Shown here in pieces: positions 43,376 to 52,613 of a DNA stretch of 64,000 nucleotides (the stretch's first letter is position 1; every line of letters starts with the position of its first letter). Origin of the DNA: Cyclobacterium sp. SYSU L10401 (lineage in GTDB: Bacteria > Bacteroidota > Bacteroidia > Cytophagales > Cyclobacteriaceae); the NCBI RefSeq assembly GCF_010993705.1, contig NZ_WOFO01000003.1, forward strand, positions 393,925 through 457,924, written 5' to 3'. Below the pieces are notes generated by a model. It was given only the letters and a program-made list of their open reading frames with translations, searched no databases and was not told the origin of the DNA. The position numbers were made by a program, and so were the translations under genes.

Positions 43376-44524
43376 ATGAATTATCCATACCTTCTTTTCC
43401 TGGCTATCCTTTTTTCAGGTCTCATCTCATGTAGCTCTTCCAGGGAAGAACACCATGAGCAGGCAGAAATGGACTTTATCCTGGTAGACTCCCTGGTTTT
43501 TGACGAATTACAGACTTTGAGGATTTTGGATTACCATCCAGGGGAAGAAATTTTCCTGATGGTGACCCAGGGTCTGGAAGGCAGGTATTTTATTATAGAT
43601 AAAAACGGGGAGGTTCTGGCAGAGGAAGTGTTGAGCGAAGGCCCCAATGCCTTTGGAATGGTGCTTCACCGAGCCGGGTTTGTGCGCGATGAGCTCATGT
43701 TTGTAAGCGATCAGGAAATTTTTTTATATGATTTAAACCTGCAACAGCTACGAAAATTTCCTTTTGAACAAGAAACAATGGTCAGGATGGTTCATGCTCC
43801 CCTGGACAATTTCAATTCCTTCAGCCTGGACAATGTTCCTCACGGAATAGCCAACCTCAGTGACCGGCTATTAGATAAATATCCCGTCGATTATTTCGAT
43901 ACCCTGAATTATTTTCATTTGGTCAATCCGGCAGACGGGGCTGTGGTGAAAGGGGGGAAAATAGACGATAGCAGCATTTTCAAACAGGGTTATTTTTATC
44001 CGAGAAAGGATAAACCCGTATTTTTTTCTGATAGGCATTCGGAAGTACTGTCCCTAATCCTTCCCGCCGATTCTATCCTTTTTCAGTTTGACGAAAATTT
44101 GTCCTTGGTCAACAAGATTAGACTGGATAGGCAGCTACCGGACCAGCTTTCCCGCCTACCCATGGAAGAAGCAGGAAGAAGTGCTTTTGGAAAGGACATT
44201 ACTCTAGGGGCCAGTTTTACCCATATGGCCGGTCAGGGAAATACATTTATTGTTGAATATAAAACGGGTATAAATCCGGAACAAAGCAGGGCAGGACTTA
44301 GTAGAGAAGAGCTTTCGGCCGTTATGGCAAGCAGAAAAACCTACTATTATCCCATCAGGGAAGGCAGGCAAATGGGCCAACCAGTTCCCTGGGATAAACC
44401 CGGGCTGCTTAAATTAGGACTTGGCGATAACCGGTACCTGCATTATGCAGAGCAGGCCGAAATACATGAGGAGGAAAAGGATTACCAGTGTTATTACATT
44501 TACGAGTTACGGGTAAAAAAATAG
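43376..44524 (+). CDS. Lipoprotein with predicted beta-propeller (DUF4221-like, uncertain)
   Basis: A lipoprotein signal peptide ends at the lipobox SGLISC (Cys20), so the protein is probably anchored in an outer or inner membrane leaflet. The rest (about 360 residues) consists of repeated strand-turn-strand stretches such as LRILDYHPGEEIFLMVTQG, GRYFIIDKNGEVLAEE and DELMFVSDQEIFLYDLNL, which suggests a propeller like those of Bacteroidota DUF4221 or 6-bladed propeller lipoproteins. I see no catalytic motif. It is the first gene after the repeat region, with no co-directional neighbour. The function is unknown. Confidence 0.65.
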   Translation: MNYPYLLFLAILFSGLISCSSSREEHHEQAEMDFILVDSLVFDELQTLRILDYHPGEEIFLMVTQGLEGRYFIIDKNGEVLAEEVLSEGPNAFGMVLHRAGFVRDELMFVSDQEIFLYDLNLQQLRKFPFEQETMVRMVHAPLDNFNSFSLDNVPHGIANLSDRLLDKYPVDYFDTLNYFHLVNPADGAVVKGGKIDDSSIFKQGYFYPRKDKPVFFSDRHSEVLSLILPADSILFQFDENLSLVNKIRLDRQLPDQLSRLPMEEAGRSAFGKDITLGASFTHMAGQGNTFIVEYKTGINPEQSRAGLSREELSAVMASRKTYYYPIREGRQMGQPVPWDKPGLLKLGLGDNRYLHYAEQAEIHEEEKDYQCYYIYELRVKK

Positions 44525-44538
44525 GGTAGGGGAAGACA

Positions 44539-45129
44539 TTAGTCCATGTTTTTAAAAAATGATTCAAGGTTCAATCGAAACCCCTTAATTACGTTGGATT
44601 CTACCGCATCCCCTGAAGTAAAAAGCCGGGAGGGATGAAATTTCCCATTGATCAGGGAATAAATCAAAATCGTTTGTTCAATGGGATGAATGATCCAGTA
44701 TTCCTTTACACCAGATTCCTCGTAAACTTCGTATTTGTTGGCCAGTTCTTTTCGATTGTTTCCAGGAGAAAGGATCTCTACGATCAAATCCGGGGCCCCA
44801 ACACATCCGGCATCGTCCAGCTTAAGTGGATCGCAAATGACACAAATATCGGGTTGGACTACCGTATATATCTCTTCATTTTTTTTGGAATGCCGGGGCA
44901 ATCGCACATCAAAGGGCGCAGCATAAGTTTCACAGGGCTTGTTTTTGAGGTGATTGAAAAAAGCATAAAAAAGGTATCCGGAAATTTTTTGATGCAGCCT
45001 GTTGGGTCCGGGGGACATCTTAAAAATCCGGCCTTTGATCAGCTCGACCATTTCATCCAGATCCCATTTGAGGTAATCTGCATAGGAATGGTTTTGATAG
45101 GCAAAATCGGGTTCTTCTGCTTTCGGCAT
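44539..45129 (-). CDS. Uma2-family putative restriction endonuclease (DUF820)
   Basis: This 196-residue protein has a PD-(D/E)xK-type fold. The family core is visible: VVQPDICVICDP (Asp), then PDLIVEILSPGNNRKELANK (Asp, Glu and a downstream Lys), then GVKEYWIIHP. Uma2 proteins are widespread and often present in many copies; their biological role is unproven despite the nuclease fold. It converges with the lipoprotein gene with 14 bp between the stops and is not part of the defence operon to its left. Confidence 0.82.
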   Translation of the reverse strand: MPKAEEPDFAYQNHSYADYLKWDLDEMVELIKGRIFKMSPGPNRLHQKISGYLFYAFFNHLKNKPCETYAAPFDVRLPRHSKKNEEIYTVVQPDICVICDPLKLDDAGCVGAPDLIVEILSPGNNRKELANKYEVYEESGVKEYWIIHPIEQTILIYSLINGKFHPSRLFTSGDAVESNVIKGFRLNLESFFKNMD

Positions 45130-45432
45130 AATAGCTTTTCTTTTAGGTTATTAAAATAAGAAAATCGTATTTAATTTTTAGAAATATTTTGAATTATCTT
45201 GAATAAAAGAAATACCTTGGAAGACAATACCCATCCATTAGATACAATAGATGGATCAAAGAGTTAATGGTTCCGGAAAATCCGAGATAAACGAATCTTT
45301 AAAATCAAGCATACAGGAATCAAAATATTCATTTCCTTTTAACCCATCTATTTTTTGATCTTCATAAAAAATTCACTATACATTTTAGGATTTTTCTTAG
45401 CTCAACTCACCATTTAATAAATAGGACAGCAT
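45130..45432. other. 303-bp divergent intergenic region
   Basis: The region is AT-rich and separates two divergent genes. I see no repeat, RNA gene or clear promoter box in it. Confidence 0.4.
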
Positions 45433-46107
45433 ATGTGTTTTTCAGCGGAAGCAAGTTTTGGGGCAAGCATTGTTTTGGGAACGATTGGTATAGCCACCAT
45501 AAAGAAAACCCAAAATCCCCGATATTTGCCTTTTTCAGTTATTCCATTACTGTTTGCTCTTCAACAGTTTTCTGAGGGGATGCTTTGGATTGGATTGGGA
45601 GAACCCGAACATTCAAATTGGAGGTATTTGCCAACTTTGATTTTTTTGGGATTTTCTCAGCTATTGTGGCCATTTTGGGTTCCACTTTCAATTTTATTTC
45701 TTGAAGAAAACCCCATGCGGCGAAAAATACTTTCGGTCCTTTTGCTTATGGGAATATCTGTTTCATGCTATTTTTTATATTGTATGATTGCCTTTGATTT
45801 TTCTGCTGAAATTCGGTCTGGACACATTAAATATACACTGGATTTTCCAGTATTTTTGGAAAAATGGAGCGGTGTATTTTATTTTCTCCCCATTGCAGCA
45901 AGCCCCTTTATAGCAGGGAGAAAGGGGGTAAGGTTTCTGGGATTGGCAGTACTTGTATCCTTTATGGTCACTATTATTTTCTTTTCAGATCATTTAGTTT
46001 CCATTTGGTGTTTTTTTGCAGCTTTGTTAAGTATGATGGTTTTTGGAATTATTTCGGGAATCCATAAGGAAACAATTTCCTCTACTTGCATGCACCATGT
46101 AAATTAA
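45433..46107 (+). CDS. DUF6629-family integral membrane protein
   Basis: The 224-residue protein has about seven hydrophobic helices. The start MCFSAEASFGASIVLGTIGI and the LPFSVIPLLFALQQFSEGML block match the DUF6629 family of small bacterial membrane proteins. The function is unknown. It converges with the second SulP gene with 49 bp between the stops. There is no signal peptide beyond the first membrane segment. Confidence 0.75.
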   Translation: MCFSAEASFGASIVLGTIGIATIKKTQNPRYLPFSVIPLLFALQQFSEGMLWIGLGEPEHSNWRYLPTLIFLGFSQLLWPFWVPLSILFLEENPMRRKILSVLLLMGISVSCYFLYCMIAFDFSAEIRSGHIKYTLDFPVFLEKWSGVFYFLPIAASPFIAGRKGVRFLGLAVLVSFMVTIIFFSDHLVSIWCFFAALLSMMVFGIISGIHKETISSTCMHHVN

Positions 46108-46156
46108 GAATTGCAACCATAACACAAACCAGGAAAATGAGAATCTGTACTTAAAA

Positions 46157-47701
46157 TCAATTGGTTACAGGATCCTTAAAGTTGATTTTTTCCACGGTAA
46201 TATCTTTCATTTTTGCACTTACCTCAAAGTTTTTAATCGCCTCTATTACGTCATAAGAAATGGCAACCGATTTTGTGCAGTCAATAACTACCTTTGATCC
46301 GGGAGGGATTCTGTCTAATTCCTTGATTACACTTGCTTTATTAAAAAAGGAAACCTCTTCGGCAAGAATCAAATGATAAACCTTAACGCCCTTTTCATCT
46401 GAAATCTCTTCCTTCATGTGGTGAGAATTTCGGTAGCTATGATACAGGGTAAAAAAGCCTCCAACTATCATACCTGCTGCAATTCCCTGTAACAGGTCCG
46501 TTAGCAATATGGCCACTACTGTTACCATAAAAGGAACAAACTGCTCTCTTCCCAATGAATACATTTGCTTGAATAAAGAAGGCTTTGCCAATTTATACCC
46601 AACTAAAAACAATATGGCAGCCAGGCTGGCCAAAGGGATCATGTTCAAAACATTGGCAATTGTAATGGCACTGATCAGCAGAAAGAAACCATGTATGATG
46701 GCTGACATTTTTGTTTTTCCCCCAAATGCAATATTGGCAGAACTTCTGACAATGACCTGTGTAATGGGTAAGCCCCCAATCAGACCGGAAAGGGTATTGC
46801 CCAACCCCTGTGCTTTTAGCTCTCTATTGGTAGGAGTAACCCTTTTGTGTGGGTCCAATTTGTCTGTGGCTTCTACGCATAAAAGTGTTTCCAAACTGGC
46901 TACAATAGCTATTACCAGGCCTATTCTCCATATTTCAGGCATGGCCAGTGCCGAAAAATCAGGCAATGTAAATTGGTCAAAGAAATCGCCTGCACTATCA
47001 GGAACAGGGATATTCACCACCTGAGTGCTATTCAAAGAAAAATTCAAAATACCGCTTTGGTAAAGATAGTACATCAATATACCAACCAATACCACCACAA
47101 TGGGGCCCTGTAACAACTGGAATATTTTATGTTTTTTAGTTAGGACCATTTCCCAAAGAATTAGAATGGCCATGGAGATCACTGTAATTAACAATGCGCC
47201 TGGGGTGATGTTTTGAAATGCTTTTACGATCTCAGTAAAAGTATTTTCGCCATCGATCTGAGAAAATGCAAAATCTCCCAATACATCTTTGTCCCATCCC
47301 AATGCATGAGGAATTTGTTTTAAAATGATCAACAAACCAATCCCGGTCAACATCCCTTTAATGACGGAGGTGGGAAAGAAATAAGCGATAAAACCCGCTT
47401 TGGCAAACCCCAGTATAAGTTGTATGATCCCACCGATAACTACAGCTACCAGGAAAAATTCCCAATTCCCCCCCAATTCTTCGATGGCATTAAAAACGAT
47501 AACAGCCAGTCCCGCTGCCGGGCCACTAACGCCCAATGGGGATCCGCTGGCCATACCAACCACAATCCCTCCGATAATTCCTGCGATAATTCCTGAAAAA
47601 AGCGGGGCTCCGGAGGCCAGGGCTATGCCCAGACATAGGGGAAGTGCCACAAAAAATACAACGATACTGGCGGGTAAATCACGGTTCAAATCTTTAAACA
47701 T
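46157..47701 (-). CDS. SulP-family inorganic anion transporter
   Basis: This inner-membrane transporter probably carries sulfate or bicarbonate. The SulP core is clear: DLPASIVVFFVALPLCLGIA near the start, GVSGPAAGLAVIV, and TPTNRELKAQGLGNTLSGLI. A STAS-like domain follows from about 425 (YHLILAEEVSFFNKASVIKE; GSKVVIDCTKSVAI). It is a paralogue of the SulP-CA fusion at 22309-24606 but stops at 514 residues, with no carbonic anhydrase part. It starts with ATG and is not in an operon. The substrate cannot be fixed from sequence. Confidence 0.88.
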   Translation of the reverse strand: MFKDLNRDLPASIVVFFVALPLCLGIALASGAPLFSGIIAGIIGGIVVGMASGSPLGVSGPAAGLAVIVFNAIEELGGNWEFFLVAVVIGGIIQLILGFAKAGFIAYFFPTSVIKGMLTGIGLLIILKQIPHALGWDKDVLGDFAFSQIDGENTFTEIVKAFQNITPGALLITVISMAILILWEMVLTKKHKIFQLLQGPIVVVLVGILMYYLYQSGILNFSLNSTQVVNIPVPDSAGDFFDQFTLPDFSALAMPEIWRIGLVIAIVASLETLLCVEATDKLDPHKRVTPTNRELKAQGLGNTLSGLIGGLPITQVIVRSSANIAFGGKTKMSAIIHGFFLLISAITIANVLNMIPLASLAAILFLVGYKLAKPSLFKQMYSLGREQFVPFMVTVVAILLTDLLQGIAAGMIVGGFFTLYHSYRNSHHMKEEISDEKGVKVYHLILAEEVSFFNKASVIKELDRIPPGSKVVIDCTKSVAISYDVIEAIKNFEVSAKMKDITVEKINFKDPVTN

Positions 47702-48023
47702 ATTCAGCTATTTTGGGTTATTTATATTTGCCATTTTGGTATAAACGATAATTTAAAAATAACAAATGGATTGGAAACGAAAAAATCCTGATTTTTGAAT
47801 GTTTAAAAAGACTGGTTGAAGTTACCATTTCTTTTCTTTTTTAGCGGTCAGAAGAATCGTCACCATCAGATTCGGGGCATTTTAGGTAATCTGTGCAGGA
47901 ATGATTTCAATTGGCAAAACCTGGATCTGCTGATTTTTGCGTGATCGCTTTTATTTAAGAATATTTAAATAAGATAATCATGCATATATTTGGTGAACTA
48001 TTACAGTATTTTTAATCCAATCA
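47702..48023. other. Divergent intergenic region between SulP and thioesterase genes
   Basis: No gene or repeat is visible. A possible promoter for the rightward gene is TTTA (47964-47967), 17 bp, TATATTTG (47985-47992). Confidence 0.35.
47964..47992 (+). promoter_or_regulatory. Possible promoter of the thioesterase gene
   Basis: The -7 box TATATTTG fits TAnnTTTG exactly; the -33 box is a weak TTTA at a 17-bp spacing. The ATG is 31 bp downstream. Confidence 0.35.
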
Positions 48024-48605
48024 ATGCGCTTTCCTATGCCTGTCACAATTCAGCCCAAACCCGCCAGCTTTTCCAGAGTTACCATCACCGAACTGATGAT
48101 CCCATCCTATGCCAATTTTGGAGGAAAAATTCACGGTGGAATATTACTATCCCTGATGGACAAGGTGGCCTATGCCGCTGCGAGCAAGCACAGTGGCGCC
48201 TATTGTGTTACCGTATCAGTGGATACCGTTAACTTTTTACAACCAGTCGAAGTAGGGGAGTTGGTTTCCCTGAAAGCTTCCGTCAATCATGTGGGAAACA
48301 GCTCCATGATCATTGGTATTAAGGTGATCTCAGAAAATGTGAAAACAGGGGTAGTAAAACATACCAATACCTGCTATTTTACCATGGTAGCTAAGGGGGA
48401 GGATGACAGACCCACAACCGTGCCTCCGCTACTGCTGGAGACCCGCACAGATGTAAGAAGGTTTGTAGAAGCCATCAAAAGAAAAAGCTACAAAAAAGAG
48501 TATGAGTCGCTTTTGGATCAGGTCAAACGAAACTGGGATCAGGAAGCCATTTCCTCCCTTTTGGAAGGTCAGCGATGTGAGGTGGCCCTTGAATTGAAAA
48601 AATGA
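48024..48605 (+). CDS. Hotdog-fold acyl-CoA thioesterase
   Basis: The product is predicted to hydrolyse acyl-CoA to free acid and CoA in the cytoplasm. The hotdog core carries NFGGKIHGGILLSLMDKVAY with the Asp of the active-site helix, then VSVDTVNFLQPVEVGELVSL and NTCYFTMVA, as in the YciA/Acot group. The 193 residues include a charged C-terminal tail of about 60 residues (FVEAIKRKSYKKEY). A second ATG at 48036 is an alternative start. It converges with the methyltransferase gene, whose stop lies 4 bp beyond its own. Confidence 0.85.
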   Translation: MRFPMPVTIQPKPASFSRVTITELMIPSYANFGGKIHGGILLSLMDKVAYAAASKHSGAYCVTVSVDTVNFLQPVEVGELVSLKASVNHVGNSSMIIGIKVISENVKTGVVKHTNTCYFTMVAKGEDDRPTTVPPLLLETRTDVRRFVEAIKRKSYKKEYESLLDQVKRNWDQEAISSLLEGQRCEVALELKK

Positions 48606-48609
48606 CCTA

Positions 48610-49329
48610 CTACTCTTTGCCAAAAACCAGGAAATGCTGAATATTTAAAAACTGACCATTCTTTACCAGTTCAAAACCATTGGCTGTAAGTTCCTTTTCA
48701 ACCTGATCTACCGTCATTTTGTGCAGGGGCTTGATGGCTACCTCAGGATCTTCTCCCCGGTATTCAATAAGCAATAACTTTCCATCGGGTTTCAGGGACT
48801 CACGGATGCTTTGCAGCATTTCTCGGGGAAATTCCAGCTCGTGGTAAACATCCACCATGATGATCAGGTCCATTTCATTGGCAGGCAGATTGGGTGATTT
48901 TTCTGACCCCATAAGGGGCACCACCTGATCAAAATTGAGATTGGCTGCCTTTTCCTGTATATAGTCCAGGGCATCCTGTTGAATTTCTACAGCATATATT
49001 TTTCCTTCCGGAACTTTTTCGGCGATCCTGAAGGTATAGTAGCCAGATCCCGCTCCAATGTCGGCTACGACGCTATTCTTTTTAATGGGTAAATTGGCTA
49101 TGGCCAGCTCTGTATTCTCTTCTTCAGACCTTCCCGGTCGCTCCAACCAGGCCATCCCGTGAAATCCCATGATTTGAGATATTTCCCTGCCCATATAAAA
49201 TTTCCCAATACCATCTCTACTGGCATTGGAATAGGTATAGTTTGTTTCTTCCTGGGCGTGACCTGGTTTGCAGCCCATCTGGAAACATAAAAGTATGATG
49301 ACGATAACGCGTTGTTGAAAGAAGTTCAT
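48610..49329 (-). CDS. Exported class I SAM-dependent methyltransferase-like protein
   Basis: Residues 1-25 are a lipoprotein-like signal (hydrophobic core, then FQMGCKPGHAQ), which is odd for an enzyme needing cytoplasmic SAM. The methyltransferase fold is clear: motif I VADIGAGSGYYTFRIAEKV, then IYAVEIQQDALDYI, a Rossmann strand LIIMVDVYHELEF and LKPDGKLLLIEYRG. Similar exported methyltransferase-like proteins occur in Bacteroidota, but their substrate and methyl donor access are unknown. It converges with the thioesterase gene. Confidence 0.8.
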   Translation of the reverse strand: MNFFQQRVIVIILLCFQMGCKPGHAQEETNYTYSNASRDGIGKFYMGREISQIMGFHGMAWLERPGRSEEENTELAIANLPIKKNSVVADIGAGSGYYTFRIAEKVPEGKIYAVEIQQDALDYIQEKAANLNFDQVVPLMGSEKSPNLPANEMDLIIMVDVYHELEFPREMLQSIRESLKPDGKLLLIEYRGEDPEVAIKPLHKMTVDQVEKELTANGFELVKNGQFLNIQHFLVFGKE

Positions 49330-49547
49330 GCTTTTTAAACGATAAAAGGCTTCCCTTGTTTGTCTTTTTGGAAATCGGTGCCGAAAACCAATGCCTTTTT
49401 TGGCTTATTTTTTTACACCGATCATCCCGACTTGGTAAAGATAATTTAATTTCAGCTTCTTTGGCCAGTGCCTCCTAGCCATTCTGGGGTACCAGGGCTC
49501 GCAAACTTTTCCAAATTTTGATTATATTTATAAAAATCACAGCCGAT

Positions 49548-49997
49548 ATGAAAGCTCAAGTCTATATAGTGTTCTTTTCAGGGATGATGTTTTTTTCAGT
49601 TTTCCAGTTGCAAGGGCAAACCATTGAAGATGGCAAGGCCATTATTGACCTGGTAGCCCGGTACGCTGAAGCAAGAGATAAGGCAGATACTGTTTTGCTA
49701 AAATCAATAATTACCGAGGATATGGACCAGCTCGTCTCTTCCGGAGAATGGCGCTACGGTATGGACGCTGCGGTAAAGGGCATGATTGGCAGCTCTCAGG
49801 ACAATCCCGGAGAACGGATTCTAAAAGTGGAACGGGTCAGGTATTTGTCCGAGCAAACAGGTCTGGCAGATGCCCGCTATACCATAAAAAATGAAGACGG
49901 TTCGGAACGAAAAATGTGGAGTACTTTTGTAGCCGTCAAAAAAGGTAAAAACTGGAAAATTGCTGCCATCAGGAACATGCTGCCGGCTGGAAATTGA
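49548..49997 (+). CDS. Secreted SnoaL/NTF2-like protein
   Basis: I start at the ATG at 49548, giving a signal peptide that ends near FQLQGQ. The remaining 125 residues have an NTF2-like cone fold typical of DUF4440/SnoaL: an N-terminal helix (IDLVARYAEARDKADTVLLK), AAVKGMIGSS, then strands ending in MWSTFVAVKKGKNWKIAAIR. No catalytic residues can be assigned. A relative of the same class lies at 63135-63581. The function is unknown. Confidence 0.7.
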   Translation: MKAQVYIVFFSGMMFFSVFQLQGQTIEDGKAIIDLVARYAEARDKADTVLLKSIITEDMDQLVSSGEWRYGMDAAVKGMIGSSQDNPGERILKVERVRYLSEQTGLADARYTIKNEDGSERKMWSTFVAVKKGKNWKIAAIRNMLPAGN

Positions 49998-50065
49998 ATA
50001 TCCGGTACGGATATTTATCTGATCATAAACACCATACCGGATTCGGAATAACTTAGGGAAAGATA

Positions 50066-50728
50066 TTATCCTTTCACTTCATGGACTACCTGAATGGCTT
50101 TTTCGGCCATTTGCTGAATTTTGGGGTAGTCCTTTTCCTGAAGCAGGCTTTTGCTGACCAACTTACTACCCATACCTACAGCGCATACGCCAGCCTTAAA
50201 CCAGGATTCAATGTTGTCCCTGTCCAGAGATACCCCACCGGTAGGCATAAACAGCAGGTTGGGGAATAGTGCCTTGATGGCAGACATAAATCCAGGGCCC
50301 AGCATATCGCCTGGAAAGAGCTTGATCATTTTGGCTCCCATATTTTCCGCTTTGATAATCTCAGAGGGTGTCATGCAACCGGGAATCCAAAGCATGTCAT
50401 GCTGATCGGCTATTTCCGCCACTTCCTCTACCAAACCCGGACAAATGATGAAATCTGCCCCGGCAGCAATGTAGGTACTGGCCATTTCCTTGTTTTTGAT
50501 GGTTCCAATGCCCAATAGCAAATCCTTCATTTCTGCATTTCTGAGGGCAACCATTTTCTTGAAGTTATGCAAGGCGGCCTCACCCCGGTTGGTATATTCT
50601 ACCATTCGGATCCCCGCTGCATAAAGGGCCTTTAACACTTCCAGGCTTACGGTTTCATCTTTATCAAAATACAAGGGAAGAATCCCCTGTTCCGGTATTT
50701 TTTTTAAAATTGATGCTTTGTCACTCAT
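50066..50728 (-). CDS. eda: KDPG/KHG aldolase
   Basis: The enzyme cleaves 2-keto-3-deoxy-6-phosphogluconate to pyruvate and glyceraldehyde 3-phosphate. It is a class I TIM-barrel aldolase with the Schiff-base Lys in MIKLFPGDMLGPGF, Glu in MVEYTNRG and the phosphate site PTGGVS. I use the ATG at 50728 (220 residues), which matches family length; the frame opens further to an ATG at 50773. It is the last gene of a kdgK-yhcH-eda operon and completes the 2-keto-3-deoxygluconate branch. Confidence 0.9.
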   Translation of the reverse strand: MSDKASILKKIPEQGILPLYFDKDETVSLEVLKALYAAGIRMVEYTNRGEAALHNFKKMVALRNAEMKDLLLGIGTIKNKEMASTYIAAGADFIICPGLVEEVAEIADQHDMLWIPGCMTPSEIIKAENMGAKMIKLFPGDMLGPGFMSAIKALFPNLLFMPTGGVSLDRDNIESWFKAGVCAVGMGSKLVSKSLLQEKDYPKIQQMAEKAIQVVHEVKG

Positions 50729-50815
50729 TTCGATAGGGGTTTTGTAAAAGTACAGTAAATTGATTGTACCCATTCAACGTTAAATGGAACTGAGGTTCAG
50801 TTCATTTAAAGCTTG

Positions 50816-51268
50816 TTATAATTTAACTTTGACTACCATTTTTTTGATTTCGCCTTCTCCGATCATGGGTGAATGTACATCTTCAGGGAATAACACCACA
50901 AACTGACCGGGTTGCATGCCAAAATACATTTCCGGGGCTTCGGCATAGAAAGAAACATCTTTTTCAGGATTGTATGCTCCCTTCACCGCTTTGCAGGAGG
51001 CTCTTGGTTTCCAGCCTATGCTTTCTTCTCCCGAAATCAATACCTGAATGTCGATGTGCCGGTCATGGCACTCAAACTTTTCATTGGACTCTTCAGCCGA
51101 TTTGGCTGCTTTGGTAAATACGGCTGCAGTCAGGGAATCTCCTTCAATTTCATATTTCCCATCTGCCATGCCTTCCAGATTTTGTGCATTGATATAGGCA
51201 AAGGCCCTTTCAAAAAGGGGATGCACACAATGGTATTTTTGGCTATTTGCCAGGGTATCCAGTATCAT
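50816..51268 (-). CDS. YhcH/YjgK/YiaL-family protein
   Basis: This 150-residue cupin-like protein belongs to the DUF386 family, found in sialic acid and uronate catabolic clusters, where it may act as a sugar anomerase or isomerase. CHDRHIDIQVLISGEESIGW and FPEDVHSPMIGEG contain the conserved His/Glu/Asp metal-type residues. It sits 11 bp after kdgK and 87 bp before eda, so an activity on keto-deoxy sugars is a fair guess (inference). Confidence 0.85.
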   Translation of the reverse strand: MILDTLANSQKYHCVHPLFERAFAYINAQNLEGMADGKYEIEGDSLTAAVFTKAAKSAEESNEKFECHDRHIDIQVLISGEESIGWKPRASCKAVKGAYNPEKDVSFYAEAPEMYFGMQPGQFVVLFPEDVHSPMIGEGEIKKMVVKVKL

Positions 51269-51279
51269 AAAGCTTACAA

Positions 51280-52305
51280 TTAACGCTGTACCCGACCACT
51301 GGCATCACCACCCATCAGCACCTTGACTTCAGCCAGGGTAGCATGGTTCATGTCACCTGGAATGGTATGCTTCAAGGCTGAGGCTGCAACAGCAAATTCA
51401 CAGGCATCCTTCATGGCCATTTTTTCTACCAAACCATAAATAAAACCACTGGCGAAAGAATCCCCACCGCCTACGCGATCCACGATTCGCACATCGTACT
51501 TTTTGGAGTGGTAAAATTCGTTGCCATCATACACCAGGGCACTCCAGCCATTGTCCGAAGCACTGTAACTTTCCCTAAGGGTAGAGGCGATGTATTTGAA
51601 GCCGAATTTCTCCTTCATTTGCTTGAACACGTCCTTGTATCCCTCCAGGTTCAGCTCCCCTTTGGTAACATCCGTTTCATTGCTTTTAAAACCAAGGGTG
51701 GTTTCGGCATCTTCTTCGTTGCCTATGCATACATCCACGTATTGACAGAGCCTTGTCATTACTTCTTTTGCCTTTTCCTTGCTCCACAATTTCTTGCGGT
51801 AATTCAGGTCAATGCTGGTAGTTACACCTTTGGCTTTGGCTGCTTTTAGGGCTGCTTCGGTCAAAGCTGCTGCTTTATCGCTCAAGGCAGGGGTAATCCC
51901 TGTGGTATGGAACCAAACCGCTCCATCGAAAATTTTGTCAAAATCAAAATCAGCAATCTCCGCTTCTGCTATGGAAGCGTCAGCCCTGTCATATACTACT
52001 TGAGAAGCCCTCATGGAGGCCCCGGTTTCCAAAAAGTAAATGCCTAGTCTTTTTCCTCCTTTGGCAATGAATTGGGTATCCACACCATACCTTCTCAAAT
52101 GATTGATGGCAGATTGGCCAATAGGGTTGTCCGGTACTTTGGTTACAAAGGTTCCTTCCAGCCCGTAATTACACAGAGCTCCAGCTACATTTGCCTCGCC
52201 ACCGCCGTAAGTAATGTCAAAAGTGTCAGTTTGAACAAAACGTTTAAAGTCAGGGGTTGAGAGACGAAGCATTACTTCACCAAGGGTTACGACTTTTTTG
52301 GACAT
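51280..52305 (-). CDS. kdgK: PfkB-family sugar kinase, probably 2-keto-3-deoxygluconate kinase
   Basis: The protein phosphorylates a sugar acid, by context 2-keto-3-deoxygluconate to KDPG. PfkB signatures are present: GGGEANVAGALCNYG near the start, and GGGDSFASGFIYGL near residue 275 with the catalytic Asp. The length of 341 residues is normal. It leads the kdgK-yhcH-eda operon. Together they turn 2-keto-3-deoxygluconate from uronates such as alginate or pectin breakdown into pyruvate and glyceraldehyde 3-phosphate. No KDG-forming enzyme or transporter is in the window. Confidence 0.87.
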   Translation of the reverse strand: MSKKVVTLGEVMLRLSTPDFKRFVQTDTFDITYGGGEANVAGALCNYGLEGTFVTKVPDNPIGQSAINHLRRYGVDTQFIAKGGKRLGIYFLETGASMRASQVVYDRADASIAEAEIADFDFDKIFDGAVWFHTTGITPALSDKAAALTEAALKAAKAKGVTTSIDLNYRKKLWSKEKAKEVMTRLCQYVDVCIGNEEDAETTLGFKSNETDVTKGELNLEGYKDVFKQMKEKFGFKYIASTLRESYSASDNGWSALVYDGNEFYHSKKYDVRIVDRVGGGDSFASGFIYGLVEKMAMKDACEFAVAASALKHTIPGDMNHATLAEVKVLMGGDASGRVQR

Positions 52306-52613
52306 GATTTTTTGAACTGTTTAATTATTAATTGAAATAATGATTTGAAAGCTTATTTGGTTAGCTTTTCGAAAGCAATTATGCTACAAAAGCCCTTTTC
52401 AAGACAAGACTACTGCTTTATTTTCTAAAAACCAAATAAGATCCCTGGTTCAGAAAGTATTTGATTCGTTATCAATCAGATAGGCTTTGGCTACCTATTG
52501 CCTGCCATTTTAAATGGGTTGGCTACCGGAAAATCATTCGGCCCAAAGGTTAAAAAAACAGTAGCAGGATCATGGTTCGGATACAAAATCCTGATTCAAT
52601 TATTGGAATTGAT
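52306..52613. other. Intergenic region between kdgK and yehS
   Basis: This stretch of about 300 bp precedes kdgK (leftward) and follows yehS. I see no gene, repeat or clear operator. It should contain the kdgK promoter. Confidence 0.35.

Noticed and set aside
46157-47701. Carbonic anhydrase domain in the second SulP
   Set aside because: The protein stops after the STAS-like part; no CxDxR or HxxC motif is present.
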